This document shows, one piece after another, positions 9,123 through 17,476 of a stretch of 64,000 nt of DNA (positions are counted from its first letter, which is position 1; each line of letters begins with the position of its first letter). A model generated the notes under the pieces. It was given only the letters and a program-made list of their open reading frames with translations, was not told the DNA's origin and did no database searches. Origin of the DNA: Pedobacter cryophilus (lineage in GTDB: Bacteria > Bacteroidota > Bacteroidia > Sphingobacteriales > Sphingobacteriaceae); assembly GCF_005116455.1 (NCBI RefSeq), contig NZ_SWBP01000003.1, forward strand, positions 372,012-436,011, read 5' to 3'. The position numbers were made by a program, and so were the translations under genes.

Positions 9123-9605
9123 TTACTTTTTTGGAGATGTAGCGAAATCAGGGTTGCTTTGAATTTGTTTTCTGGTAACATTGGCCCAGTCAATTAAAAC
9201 TTTGCGCTGTGCATCTGTTAAAGCTGCATCTCTATGAACCCAAGTGTAAGAATCTAAAGGCATCCAATGATCTTCTTGGCTTTCAATTAATTCTTCTAAT
9301 TTATGATCCTGTCTTTTTAAAGTATAAGTTGTAAACTCATCTAAATTAAATTTTCTTTTACCTTCTTTAACATGATCATTTAACCACCAAGCTACAGGTT
9401 GAATATTGCTATACCATGGATAAACGGTATTGTTACTATGGCAATCTTTACAAGCCACGCTAAGTAATTGGTTAACTGTATCAGGTACGGTATATTTTGT
9501 TGAGATAGCATTAGGTTGAGCACCTGCGGCAATGTTTTTTTCTGGCCTGATAAACTGAATAACAATTATAACTACACCTAAAGCAAGTAAAATTTTCTTA
9601 ATCAT
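9123..9605 (-). CDS. Haem-binding domain protein (Haem_bd family)
   Basis: 160 residues with an N-terminal membrane anchor or signal (residues 3-20) and a periplasmic domain carrying one c-type haem motif, CKDCH, followed by SNNTVYPWYSNIQPVAWWLNDHV. This is the signature of the Haem_bd (PF14376) family of Bacteroidetes. It is probably an electron carrier or haem sensor at the cell envelope, but its partner is unknown. Its start overlaps the end of the upstream inositol-phosphatase-family gene by 8 bases, so it is translationally coupled as the last gene of the ubiX-to-here set. Confidence 0.88.
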   Translation of the reverse strand: MIKKILLALGVVIIVIQFIRPEKNIAAGAQPNAISTKYTVPDTVNQLLSVACKDCHSNNTVYPWYSNIQPVAWWLNDHVKEGKRKFNLDEFTTYTLKRQDHKLEELIESQEDHWMPLDSYTWVHRDAALTDAQRKVLIDWANVTRKQIQSNPDFATSPKK

Positions 9606-10404
9606 GGTTATTAGTATTAAAATGATGTTTTATAATATTGTTTAATTCTACTGATAATTTACCGTTTGTGGCTACAACATCACAAGTTTCTAATGCATTT
9701 GTTCCGCCTGAGAAATCAAAATATTCTCCACCAGCTTGTTTTAATATCAAAAGTCCTGCCGCTATATCCCAAGGCTTTAAATTGTATTCAAAATAGGCAT
9801 CAAACCTACCACATGCTGTATAAGCTAAATCTACTGAGGCCGCCCCTATTCTTCTTAACCCATGGCATTTTTGCATTACATCATTAAAAAGATTAATGTA
9901 AGATTGTTGTCTTTTAAAATCGTAGTAAGGAAAGCCCGTAGCTATTAATGAGCTGCTTAAATCCTTGTTTTCAGAAACGGAAATTCTTTTTCCGTTCAAA
10001 AAAGCTTCGCTTCCTTTCCATGCATAAAAGCACTCATCTCTATTGATCTCGTAAATTACACCAACAACTAATTCATCGTTTTCTTTTAGAGCAATACTTA
10101 CTGCGTAAGTAGGAATTCCGTGAATAAAATTGGTGGTTCCATCTAAAGGATCTATAATCCAATTAAACCTTTCTGCTGTAGCATTTTGAGTTCCTTCTTC
10201 TGCTATAAAGCCAGAATCTGGTAAGAGTAAACTTAACTCATTTATAATTTTAGCTTCAGCAGTTTTATCAACATAAGATACCATATCATTTAAGCCCTTA
10301 TATTCTATATGTGAGGAATTAAAAGCCAAAGACTCTTCTCTAATAAAGCCTCCCGCCATTTTTGCTACTTCTATAACCTGCTCACATAAATCTTTATAAT
10401 TCAT
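9598..10404 (-). CDS. suhB: Inositol monophosphatase family protein
   Basis: 268 residues with the full metal-binding set of the lithium-sensitive phosphatases: EEG near residue 68 (FIAEEGTQNA), the DPLDGTTNF block near residue 86, and WDIAAGLLILKQAGG near residue 214. The family removes phosphate from inositol monophosphate and related compounds; in some bacteria SuhB also takes part in rRNA antitermination. Whether this one hydrolyses inositol phosphate, PAP or another ester cannot be told. One base separates it from gtrA upstream, and it overlaps the haem-binding gene downstream. Confidence 0.9.
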   Translation of the reverse strand: MNYKDLCEQVIEVAKMAGGFIREESLAFNSSHIEYKGLNDMVSYVDKTAEAKIINELSLLLPDSGFIAEEGTQNATAERFNWIIDPLDGTTNFIHGIPTYAVSIALKENDELVVGVIYEINRDECFYAWKGSEAFLNGKRISVSENKDLSSSLIATGFPYYDFKRQQSYINLFNDVMQKCHGLRRIGAASVDLAYTACGRFDAYFEYNLKPWDIAAGLLILKQAGGEYFDFSGGTNALETCDVVATNGKLSVELNNIIKHHFNTNNHD

Positions 10405-10405
10405 A

Positions 10406-10864
10406 CTAATCTTCTACTTTAAATGTAAATAATTTATGGATGTAATAGCTTGCAAAGCCTAAACTTAAAGCAGATAATATTCTAGAAATAATTGGTAAAA
10501 CATCCCAAAACTCCACAAAAAATCTTAACAAACTATAGTTAGCAAAAAATCCTAAGCCTGCTATTAAAGAAAATCTAAAAAACTGCTTGCTTCCTTTTAC
10601 GGTTGATTCAGAAAAAACAGCGTATTTAGTTAAGATAAAATTAGCTATTACCCCGCAAGAATAAGAAACAACTAAAGATATTTCATGCGCACTCACCTGG
10701 TAATTAAAAAGCTTTATTCTCTCTTTACCTAAAAAATAAGTAATGGCAATAAAATAAACAAACACATCTACCACCATACCAATACCAGCAGAAAGAAAAA
10801 ACCTGATGACCTTACTTTGAAGAAATTTATTATTGATTACTAATGTTTTAATTTCAGTATTCAC
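10406..10864 (-). CDS. GtrA family membrane protein
   Basis: 152 residues with four membrane helices and short loops. The motifs VIRFFLSAGIGMVVDVFVYF and GVIANFILTKYAVF are characteristic of GtrA-like proteins, small membrane partners thought to help flip lipid-linked sugars. No matching glycosyltransferase is adjacent. Its first base overlaps the last base of lgt, indicating co-transcription and coupling. Confidence 0.88.
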   Translation of the reverse strand: MNTEIKTLVINNKFLQSKVIRFFLSAGIGMVVDVFVYFIAITYFLGKERIKLFNYQVSAHEISLVVSYSCGVIANFILTKYAVFSESTVKGSKQFFRFSLIAGLGFFANYSLLRFFVEFWDVLPIISRILSALSLGFASYYIHKLFTFKVED

Positions 10865-12027
10865 TAAGCCACTTCCTTTCCTTTTTTAGCGGCATTTAAT
10901 GATAAAAATATACCAACAATTCCTCCTAAAACCAAAAGAGTAGAAATTAATTCGGCCTGTGTAAAAGAAAAAGAACCCACATGATATTTAGAATTCACCC
11001 TAATCATTTCTACAAAAAACCTTTCTAATCCATTTAAAATTAAATAAATAGAAAACAATACTCCAGGAATGGTTATTTTTTTTCTAATAGACCAAAGAAA
11101 GAAAAACAATAAAATACAAGCTACGGCTTCATAAAGTGGCGTTGGATACACAGGAAGTGCTAATTCATAACAAAACTTACCTTCACAACCGGGTATTAAA
11201 ACCCCTTCATTAATTACGTTATGAGGATATTTAAAAGACCAAACCCAATCTGGAGCCCATGATAGCCAATTTGGTTTTGGATTAAGGTTATTAATTCCCC
11301 AATCTCCATCTCCAGATAATTGGCAACCAATTCTACCTACACCATAAGCCAACATTAAGCCCGGTGCAGAAATATCACACATGTGAATAGCCTTTATTCC
11401 GTTTTTACCTGAGATATATAATACCGCTATGGCACCGCATATTAAGCCTCCGTAAAAAGTTAATCCGCTAAAAGAAAGTAGGTTTTGAATTGGGTCTTCC
11501 ATAAAACGATCCCAATATTCTAGATTATCAAAAAGCTTGGCGCCAATAATCCCTGCAATGGCAGCCCAAGCAATTAAAGTCCCCATTAATTGATACGGAT
11601 GAACCGTTTCTGTTACTTTTTTAGGTTGAGGTAATTGTGTTTTCTTTTTTTCTTGATAAGCCCAATAAACAAATATTGCCCCAACAATAATCCCCGCAAA
11701 GAAATTCCCTTTTAAAGACAAGATAAAACCCTGAGGATCATTTACAAATGCACTATAGTTTAATAAGCCATAAATAATTTTATATCCTATTAAAAAACCA
11801 AATAAGCCATTTAAAATCAATTCAGATAAGCTTGCTGGTTGTCCAATAATTATTTCTCTTTGAAAAGGATGTACCTGACCCAGCTTTTCTCTCCTTTTAA
11901 ATTCTTCTGAAAAACCCCAGTACCCTGCAATAAATGCCATGGCAACAAAAAAACCAAAGGTTTGTATGGGTAAAGGAATGTTTATTCCAAAAAGATATTC
12001 TATTAAGTGCGAAAGGGTTGGGAACAT
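10864..12027 (-). CDS. lgt: Prolipoprotein diacylglyceryl transferase
   Basis: 387 residues with seven or more membrane helices. Lgt moves diacylglycerol from phosphatidylglycerol to the lipobox cysteine of prolipoproteins. The family signature is [15 protein letters not shown] (about residues 228-242), preceded by LMLAYG; the C-terminal block with YPTPLYEA and [13 protein letters not shown] also fits. It is about 100 residues longer than the E. coli enzyme because of extended loops, common in Bacteroidetes. At least four predicted lipoproteins elsewhere in the window would be substrates. It lies 27 bases after mtaB. Confidence 0.93.
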   Translation of the reverse strand: MFPTLSHLIEYLFGINIPLPIQTFGFFVAMAFIAGYWGFSEEFKRREKLGQVHPFQREIIIGQPASLSELILNGLFGFLIGYKIIYGLLNYSAFVNDPQGFILSLKGNFFAGIIVGAIFVYWAYQEKKKTQLPQPKKVTETVHPYQLMGTLIAWAAIAGIIGAKLFDNLEYWDRFMEDPIQNLLSFSGLTFYGGLICGAIAVLYISGKNGIKAIHMCDISAPGLMLAYGVGRIGCQLSGDGDWGINNLNPKPNWLSWAPDWVWSFKYPHNVINEGVLIPGCEGKFCYELALPVYPTPLYEAVACILLFFFLWSIRKKITIPGVLFSIYLILNGLERFFVEMIRVNSKYHVGSFSFTQAELISTLLVLGGIVGIFLSLNAAKKGKEVA

Positions 12028-12054
12028 GTATAAAAATAATGAATAGGTTAGAAA

Positions 12055-13374
12055 TTAATGAGTTAATATTTCGTGTGCTTCGGTTACACTTACCTCGCCA
12101 TCGGGTAAAAGTTCTGTTAATTTAACAGTTTTTAATTCGTTCACTAAAACGGGATCGTATTTCACTTTCACTTTTACATAATTAGAGGTAAAACCATGCA
12201 TAAAACCTTCTTTATGATCTGCCTCAAAAAGAACTAAAGCATTTTTACCTAGCTGAGTTTCATAAAATGCTCTTCTTTTTTTATCTGATAAAATATGCAA
12301 CATTTTACTTCTATCAGCTCTTTGCGAACCTGGCACTACACCTTCCATATCTTTGGCCGGGGTATCATCTCTTTCTGAATAGGTAAAAACATGCAAATAA
12401 GAAATATCAAGTTCATTTAAGAAATTGTAAGTATCTAAAAAATCTTCTCGGGTTTCACCCGGAAAACCTACAATCACATCAACTCCAATACAGGCATTAG
12501 GCATTAAAGATTTGATGGTGTTTACCCTATCTACATAAAGCTCTCTGCGATAGCGCCTTTTCATTAAACCTAAAATTTTATTAGAGCCTGATTGTAAAGG
12601 AATATGAAAATGCGGGACAAATCTTTTAGACTTGGCTACAAACTCAATAATCTCGTTGGTTAATAAATTTGGTTCTATAGATGATATTCTTATTCGGTTT
12701 ATTCCTTCTACTTCATCTAAAGCTTGTACCAAATCAAAGAATTTATCTGCTCTTTCTCCATTTCTGATTCCAAAATCACCAATATTTACTCCGGTGAGAA
12801 CAATTTCTTTTACGCCAGATATTACTATTTCTTCGGCTTGTTTAATGATATTTGGAATGGTATCACTCCTACTTTCTCCTCTGGCTAGTGGAATGGTACA
12901 AAACGTACAAGAATAATCACAACCATCCTGAACTTTTAAAAATGTTCTGGTTCTATCCCCATAAGAATAAGAAGATACAAATTGATTGGTTTCATCAATT
13001 GGTTTATTATGGATGATTGTTTTAGGCTCTTTGGTAAGATCAGAGATAAAATCGACAATCATAAACTTTTCCGCAGCGCCCAAAACCATATCAACACCTT
13101 CAATCTCCGCAATTTCTTTTGGCTTAAGCTGAGCGTAGCATCCTACAATGGTAATATATGCTGATGGAGAATGTTTAAGAGCTTCTTTTACTACTTTTCT
13201 GCATTTTTTATCTGCATTCTCTGTTACAGAGCAGGTATTGATAATGTAAACATCGGCAGCTTCGGTAAAATCAACAGTTTCAAAACCTGCGTTTGTAAAC
13301 TGCCTACCAATGGTAGATGTTTCGGAGTAATTTAATTTACATCCAAGCGTGTAAAAAGCAACTTTTTTAGCCAT
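12055..13374 (-). CDS. mtaB: tRNA t6A37 methylthiotransferase MtaB
   Basis: 439 residues. The N-terminal UPF0004 domain has the three cluster cysteines (TLGCKLNYSET near residue 11; INTCSVTENADKKC; VGCYAQL), and the radical SAM core has CDYSCTFCTIPLARGESRS (CxxxCxxC near residues 152-159). A C-terminal TRAM-like region ends the protein. The TLGCKLN opening distinguishes MtaB (ms2t6A on ANN-decoding tRNAs) from MiaB and RimO. It lies 33 bases after ubiX and 27 before lgt on the same strand. Confidence 0.93.
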   Translation of the reverse strand: MAKKVAFYTLGCKLNYSETSTIGRQFTNAGFETVDFTEAADVYIINTCSVTENADKKCRKVVKEALKHSPSAYITIVGCYAQLKPKEIAEIEGVDMVLGAAEKFMIVDFISDLTKEPKTIIHNKPIDETNQFVSSYSYGDRTRTFLKVQDGCDYSCTFCTIPLARGESRSDTIPNIIKQAEEIVISGVKEIVLTGVNIGDFGIRNGERADKFFDLVQALDEVEGINRIRISSIEPNLLTNEIIEFVAKSKRFVPHFHIPLQSGSNKILGLMKRRYRRELYVDRVNTIKSLMPNACIGVDVIVGFPGETREDFLDTYNFLNELDISYLHVFTYSERDDTPAKDMEGVVPGSQRADRSKMLHILSDKKRRAFYETQLGKNALVLFEADHKEGFMHGFTSNYVKVKVKYDPVLVNELKTVKLTELLPDGEVSVTEAHEILTH

Positions 13375-13407
13375 AATTTATTAAGCTGCAAAGATATGAA
13401 TTTTGAA

Positions 13408-13983
13408 CTAATTCGTTTCTTTTTCTCCCCATTGGTAACTATCCACCTCAAAACCAGCTAAATCTAATACCCTGTTCACTACCGTTGCGGCAACCTCTTC
13501 TAAGGTTTTTGGCTTACTGTAGAAAGAAGGTACTGCCGGGCAAATCACTCCTCCAGCCTCGGTAATGGTTTTCATATTATTAATATGTATCAAATTTAAA
13601 GGAGTATCTCTTGCTACCAAAATCAGTCTTCTTCTTTCTTTAAGGATCACATCTGCGGCTCTGGTTGTTAAATCATTAGAAATACCCGATGCTATTCTTC
13701 CCATAGTCCCCATAGAACACGGTATAATAATCATGGTATCATAACGGGCGGATCCTGATGCAAAAGGTGCCATAAAATCGTTTTTATCATAAAACTTTAC
13801 ATTAAAATCTTTGTAAGATTCGTCTTCTAACTCGTAGCGCCAAACATCTTTGGCATTGTCTGACATGATAACTGCTAAATCTTGAATTTGAGTTTCTAAA
13901 ACCGCTAATTTTTGTAACAGAACTTTAGCATAAATAGCCCCACTAGCACCGGTAATTGCAACTACTATTTTCTTTTTTTTCAT
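13408..13983 (-). CDS. ubiX: UbiX family flavin prenyltransferase
   Basis: 191 residues of the flavoprotein fold: VAITGASGAIYAKVLL at the N terminus, SDNAKDVW, CSMGTMGRIASGISNDL, and the LKERRRLILVARDTPL block containing the prenyl-phosphate-binding Arg. UbiX makes prenylated FMN for UbiD-type decarboxylases, which in menaquinone makers act late in quinone synthesis or on aromatic acids. No ubiD partner is in the window. This is the first gene of the minus-strand group down to 9123. A terminator-like hairpin lies 37 bases upstream of its start, so it may be controlled by readthrough (see the ncRNA entry). Confidence 0.93.
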   Translation of the reverse strand: MKKKKIVVAITGASGAIYAKVLLQKLAVLETQIQDLAVIMSDNAKDVWRYELEDESYKDFNVKFYDKNDFMAPFASGSARYDTMIIIPCSMGTMGRIASGISNDLTTRAADVILKERRRLILVARDTPLNLIHINNMKTITEAGGVICPAVPSFYSKPKTLEEVAATVVNRVLDLAGFEVDSYQWGEKETN

Positions 13984-14020
13984 ATAAAGCTTAACAATAA
14001 AAATTCAAAAAAGTTGTAAA

Positions 14021-14090
14021 TAAAAAAGGGCCGAATAACAAGTATTCGACCCTACATCTACCTATGAAAAACATGCCCTTTGGGAGGGCA
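14021..14090 (-). ncRNA. Candidate small RNA of about 70 nt (or ubiX leader/attenuator)
   Basis: On the minus strand a complete transcription unit can be read. A promoter at 14124-14094 is followed a few bases later by a strong 5' hairpin with arms CATGCCCT / AGGGCATG (14092-14072). Then come a 19-base linker (14071-14053, starting TTTTTCATAGG) and a second hairpin, AGGGTCGAATA / TATTCGGCCCT (14053-14027, one mispair), running into TTTTTT (14026-14021). No ORF fits inside. The 3' end has the form of an intrinsic terminator, so the default product is a 70-nt RNA. Because ubiX starts only 37 bases beyond the terminator, it could equally be a regulatory leader. The sequence between 14125 and 14268 is very AT-rich and shows nothing else. 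Confidence 0.6.
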
Positions 14091-14093
14091 TGA

Positions 14094-14124
14094 CAAATAT
14101 AGAAACAATTATTTGTTTACACAA
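14094..14124 (-). promoter_or_regulatory. Consensus promoter of the small RNA / ubiX leader
   Basis: Reading the minus strand: TTG at 14124-14122, a 20-base spacer, then TATATTTG at 14101-14094. This matches the Bacteroidetes TTG-N19/20-TAnnTTTG promoter exactly. The predicted start is near 14090, at the foot of the 5' hairpin. Confidence 0.65.
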
Positions 14125-14268
14125 TTAATTTATAGAAATTTAATATAAAATTTAATATTTCTTTTGAATTAAAATTAAACAAAATCATAAATATATTTTT
14201 ATATACATTTTAACTAAAATGATAAAAATATATTTTAATGTAAAAATGACAGTAATTGATATTTCAAC

Positions 14269-15513
14269 TTAATTCCTCGCTATTAACTCTACAACTTTTT
14301 TAGCGCTTAACATGGCGGCATTTATTGATCCATTTAATAGATAATCGCCGCATTTATACACTGATTTAGAAATTTTATATTCCGAATCAGATATTTTTGT
14401 TTCCACAGATTTTTGATCTGGTAAAGCATATGGAATGAAATAGCTGTGTAAATATCTCCAGTTTTCTACTCCCTTAAACCAAAAGCTCATTTCAGACTTT
14501 ACTTTTTGAATCAATTCATCAGGGTGTAAATGACTCACATCATCCAAAATTGAAATAGAAATTAATGATTCCCCACTTTTAGAATACAAGGCAGATACCT
14601 GGTTCATCACTGCAATATTATTTACCAAAGCATTTTCATTGGCATTTAAAGCAATTATTGGGTCTTTAAAAGGCGCAACGTTAGAAGTAAAATACATATT
14701 TGTAACCGTTCTCTTTAGATGTTGAGTTTGTTGATAAGGAGAGGGAATATGATCCTGATCTGTGGCTATAATAATATAATTAGCTTCATAAGTTTGATTA
14801 CTTTCTGTTTTTACCTTATTTTCTTCAACGGCAACTACTTTAGTGTTTAATAAAATCTCATGCTCCATTAAATCTTTAGCTAACTGTTTAGGAATCTCCC
14901 CCATTCCTTTGGCCGGTATTACAGTATCTCCTTCGCTAAACATCTTAAAAACAAAATTGAACATCCTGCTAGAGGTAAATAAATTCTTTTCTAAAAATAT
15001 CCCAGATAAAAATGGCCTAAAAAAATAATTAATCATTTTATCACTAAAGCCTTTTCTTAATAAATAGCTATCTGTAGTTTGTTCATTTTCTTCAAAAATT
15101 TGTTCTACGCTTTTTTTCTCTAACTGCTTTTTTAATAAAAACATTTGAAGCTTATCTCCCAAAGATCCCGCAGGAGAAAATAGTGTCTTTAAAAATGAAG
15201 AAGGTCTACGTAGTGGATCCATAATTTCAGTCATCCCTTTTTCATATAAAATTTTTGCTCCAGGCAAAAAAGGCTTCAAGTTCAAATCTTTATAGTTCAA
15301 AAGCTTTTTGGCTTCTGGATAGGCACTTAATAAAACCTGGAATCCTCTGTCTAAAAGAAAACCGTCTTTTTCATCGGTCCTCACCCTGCCACCAATACCG
15401 TCTGATGCTTCTATCACTAAAATTTCAAATCCTTTGGCTTTTAATAATTTTGCAGCAGTTAAACCAGCAATCCCAGCACCTACAATAATTACTTTCTTTT
15501 CTTTCTCCAACAT
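14269..15513 (-). CDS. FAD-dependent amine-oxidase-like oxidoreductase
   Basis: 414 residues. The N-terminal dinucleotide-binding motif VIIVGAGIAGLTAAKLL and the downstream GIGGRVRTDEKDGFLLDRG place it in the FAD-dependent amine oxidase/protoporphyrinogen oxidase/phytoene desaturase superfamily. The C-terminal FAD-contacting segment is YKCGDYLLNGSINAAMLSAKKV. No signal peptide or membrane helix. The substrate is unknown; proteins of this kind are often annotated simply as NAD(P)/FAD-dependent oxidoreductases. It is transcribed alone, divergent from the thioesterase gene. Confidence 0.85.
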   Translation of the reverse strand: MLEKEKKVIIVGAGIAGLTAAKLLKAKGFEILVIEASDGIGGRVRTDEKDGFLLDRGFQVLLSAYPEAKKLLNYKDLNLKPFLPGAKILYEKGMTEIMDPLRRPSSFLKTLFSPAGSLGDKLQMFLLKKQLEKKSVEQIFEENEQTTDSYLLRKGFSDKMINYFFRPFLSGIFLEKNLFTSSRMFNFVFKMFSEGDTVIPAKGMGEIPKQLAKDLMEHEILLNTKVVAVEENKVKTESNQTYEANYIIIATDQDHIPSPYQQTQHLKRTVTNMYFTSNVAPFKDPIIALNANENALVNNIAVMNQVSALYSKSGESLISISILDDVSHLHPDELIQKVKSEMSFWFKGVENWRYLHSYFIPYALPDQKSVETKISDSEYKISKSVYKCGDYLLNGSINAAMLSAKKVVELIARN

Positions 15514-15635
15514 CTTATTTTAATAATTTGATCCTTAAATTGTTTGCAGTTTTAACAAATTAAACATAAAAAGGCTTTGTTTTTTTAATAAAACATAAAA
15601 ATGAATAGATATAGAACGTTAAAATCAAGATTTTA

Positions 15636-15643
15636 TACTTTTG
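15636..15643 (+). promoter_or_regulatory. -7 promoter box (TACTTTTG) of the thioesterase gene
   Basis: Matches TAnnTTTG. The ATG at 15654 is 10 bases after the box, giving a predicted 5' leader of only a few bases. No clear -33 TTG. Confidence 0.5.
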
Positions 15644-15653
15644 AAAGAAAAAA

Positions 15654-16043
15654 ATGAATTTTCATACTAGAAAATGGGTTAAACCCGAGGATCTTAACGC
15701 AAACGGAACATTGTTTGGAGGAAGCTTACTGAAGTGGATTGATGAAGAAGCTGCAATTTACGCCATGTGCCAGCTTGATAATAAAAGAGTAGTGACAAAA
15801 TACATGTCGGAAATAAACTTTTTAAGCTCAGCAGTACAAGGAGACATTATTGAGATGGGAATTGTTGCCACTCATTTTGGAAACACTTCTATAACCTTAT
15901 TTTGCGAAGTAAGAAACAAAGTAACTAGACACAGCATTCTCACCATTAACAAAATTGTATTTGTAAATATTGATGAGAATTTTAGTCCTGTGCCACACGG
16001 AAAAACAAAAATCACTTCTTCTTCAGATAAATTTAAAGATTAA
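15654..16043 (+). CDS. Hotdog-fold acyl-CoA thioesterase
   Basis: 129 residues, the length of a single hotdog domain. The segment LNANGTLFGGSLLKWIDEEAAIYA is the YciA/BACH-type signature, with the Asn, Gly-Gly and catalytic Asp in their usual places, followed by VTKYMSEINFLSSAVQGDIIEM. It hydrolyses acyl-CoA esters in the cytoplasm; chain-length preference is not readable. The stop overlaps that of the convergent helicase gene by four bases. Its own promoter box lies just upstream. Confidence 0.88.
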   Translation: MNFHTRKWVKPEDLNANGTLFGGSLLKWIDEEAAIYAMCQLDNKRVVTKYMSEINFLSSAVQGDIIEMGIVATHFGNTSITLFCEVRNKVTRHSILTINKIVFVNIDENFSPVPHGKTKITSSSDKFKD

Positions 16044-17248
16044 TCTTTTTTCTTAAAGTTATTTTTCCATTTTGGTTTAAAACTACCCTGACGCTTTGCT
16101 TTTGGATTATAAATAGGTGCTTCACCTAAACCTTCGGGTAATGGTAGTTTAGGAATTTCTTTGCCTATTAATTCTTCAATTCTTGAAAAACGATGTTGGT
16201 CTTTATCATTGATAAAAGTAATGGCTGTACCAGTAGTTTCGGCTCTGGCGGTTCTACCAATTCTATGGATATAATCTTCAGGATCTGGCGGAACGTCAAA
16301 GTTTACCACTAAGCTAATTCCTACCACATCAATTCCTCTAGAAATCACATCGGTACCAATTAAAACTGCCAAACTTTTACCTCTAAACCTCACCATAATA
16401 TCTTCTCTACTTTCCTGATCTAAATCAGAATGGAAAGCTTCAGATTTTATTCCTTGTCTGTTTAAAGTGCTGTTCAACTTTTTAACAGTTTCTTTTCTGG
16501 ATGCAAAAACAATCACACTTTTATATTCGCTATTGGATAGTATCTGCTTCAATAAATCGATCTTTTGCTCGTCGTAAGCTAAATAAGCCTGTTGTAAAAT
16601 CCCAACAGAAGGCATAGAAACGGCAATATTTACTTCTACAGGGTTGTGTAGTATTTTCTTAGAAAGCGCTCTAATTTTTGGTGGCATGGTAGCCGAGAAA
16701 AGCAAATTTTGCCTTTTAGCAGGCAAATAGCTTATAATTCTTACAATATCTTCGTAAAAACCCATATCTAACATCCTATCTGCTTCATCTAAAACTAAAT
16801 GTTTTAAATGCGTAAGATTAATAGTACCTGATGTTAAATGAGCAATTAATCTACCCGGTGTTGCCACTATAATATTTACGCCATCTGTCAAAGATCTTTT
16901 TTGCTGCTCATAGCTAAATCCATCTCCTCCACCATAAACCGCAATAGAAGAACAGCCTGTAAAATAGGCTAATCCCATAATCTGTTGGTCTATTTGTAGC
17001 GCTAATTCACGAGTTGGGGCTAGAATTAATGTATCAATAAAAGACTCGTCTTTTTCTTGAATTTTATGCAGCAAAGGCAGCAAATAAGAAGCAGTTTTAC
17101 CTGTACCTGTTTGTGCGCAAGCAATTAAATCTTTGTTAGCAAGTATATGCGGAATAGCCTCTTGTTGAATGGGTGTTGGCTTGGTAAAACCCATGGTATC
17201 TAAACCTTCCTGCAATTGAGGAACAAAATTAAAATCTTCGAATTTCAA
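16040..17248 (-). CDS. DEAD-box RNA helicase
   Basis: 402 residues with all the helicase motifs in order: Q motif (PTPIQQEAIP), AQTGTGKT, PTRELA, GG, TPGRLIAHL, LDEADRMLDMGF, SAT, VIVFASRKE, RGIDV and HRIGRTARA. A short basic tail follows (KAKRQGSFKPKWKNNFKKKD), typical of RhlE-type helicases in ribosome assembly or cold adaptation. The gene ends 4 bases inside the opposite thioesterase gene. Its promoter region has a -7 box and a perfect inverted repeat, which suggests regulation. Confidence 0.92.
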   Translation of the reverse strand: MKFEDFNFVPQLQEGLDTMGFTKPTPIQQEAIPHILANKDLIACAQTGTGKTASYLLPLLHKIQEKDESFIDTLILAPTRELALQIDQQIMGLAYFTGCSSIAVYGGGDGFSYEQQKRSLTDGVNIIVATPGRLIAHLTSGTINLTHLKHLVLDEADRMLDMGFYEDIVRIISYLPAKRQNLLFSATMPPKIRALSKKILHNPVEVNIAVSMPSVGILQQAYLAYDEQKIDLLKQILSNSEYKSVIVFASRKETVKKLNSTLNRQGIKSEAFHSDLDQESREDIMVRFRGKSLAVLIGTDVISRGIDVVGISLVVNFDVPPDPEDYIHRIGRTARAETTGTAITFINDKDQHRFSRIEELIGKEIPKLPLPEGLGEAPIYNPKAKRQGSFKPKWKNNFKKKD

Positions 17249-17270
17249 AAAATAATGATTTGATAAGGAA

Positions 17271-17308
17271 CAAATATAACCTAATTAATGATGTATGAGT
17301 CATTAATT
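17271..17308 (-). promoter_or_regulatory. Helicase promoter with overlapping inverted repeat
   Basis: Minus-strand -7 box TATATTTG (17278-17271) lies 22 bases before the helicase ATG. Directly upstream is a perfect 9-bp inverted repeat, AATTAATGA / TCATTAATT (17283-17291 and 17300-17308, 8-base spacer). It covers the spacer and -33 position, so a bound repressor would block the promoter. No TTG is visible at -33. Confidence 0.4.
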
Positions 17309-17476
17309 TAATTGCGGCCAATAAGCTAATTATAAATAAAACAGACATACAAATCATCATTAAGCTTTGTTTGAAATACTAATGATAAATTTAGTGCCTT
17401 TTTCTAATTCTTATTATAGCTATGCCCAATTATTTTATTATCATTGATTTAATAATTTGCTAAGCAAAAATACCTA

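Noticed and set aside
12632-12916. Open frame of 94 codons on the plus strand inside mtaB
   Set aside because: It is fully antisense to a well-supported gene and its translation has no recognisable motif; its length is as expected from the codon bias of mtaB.
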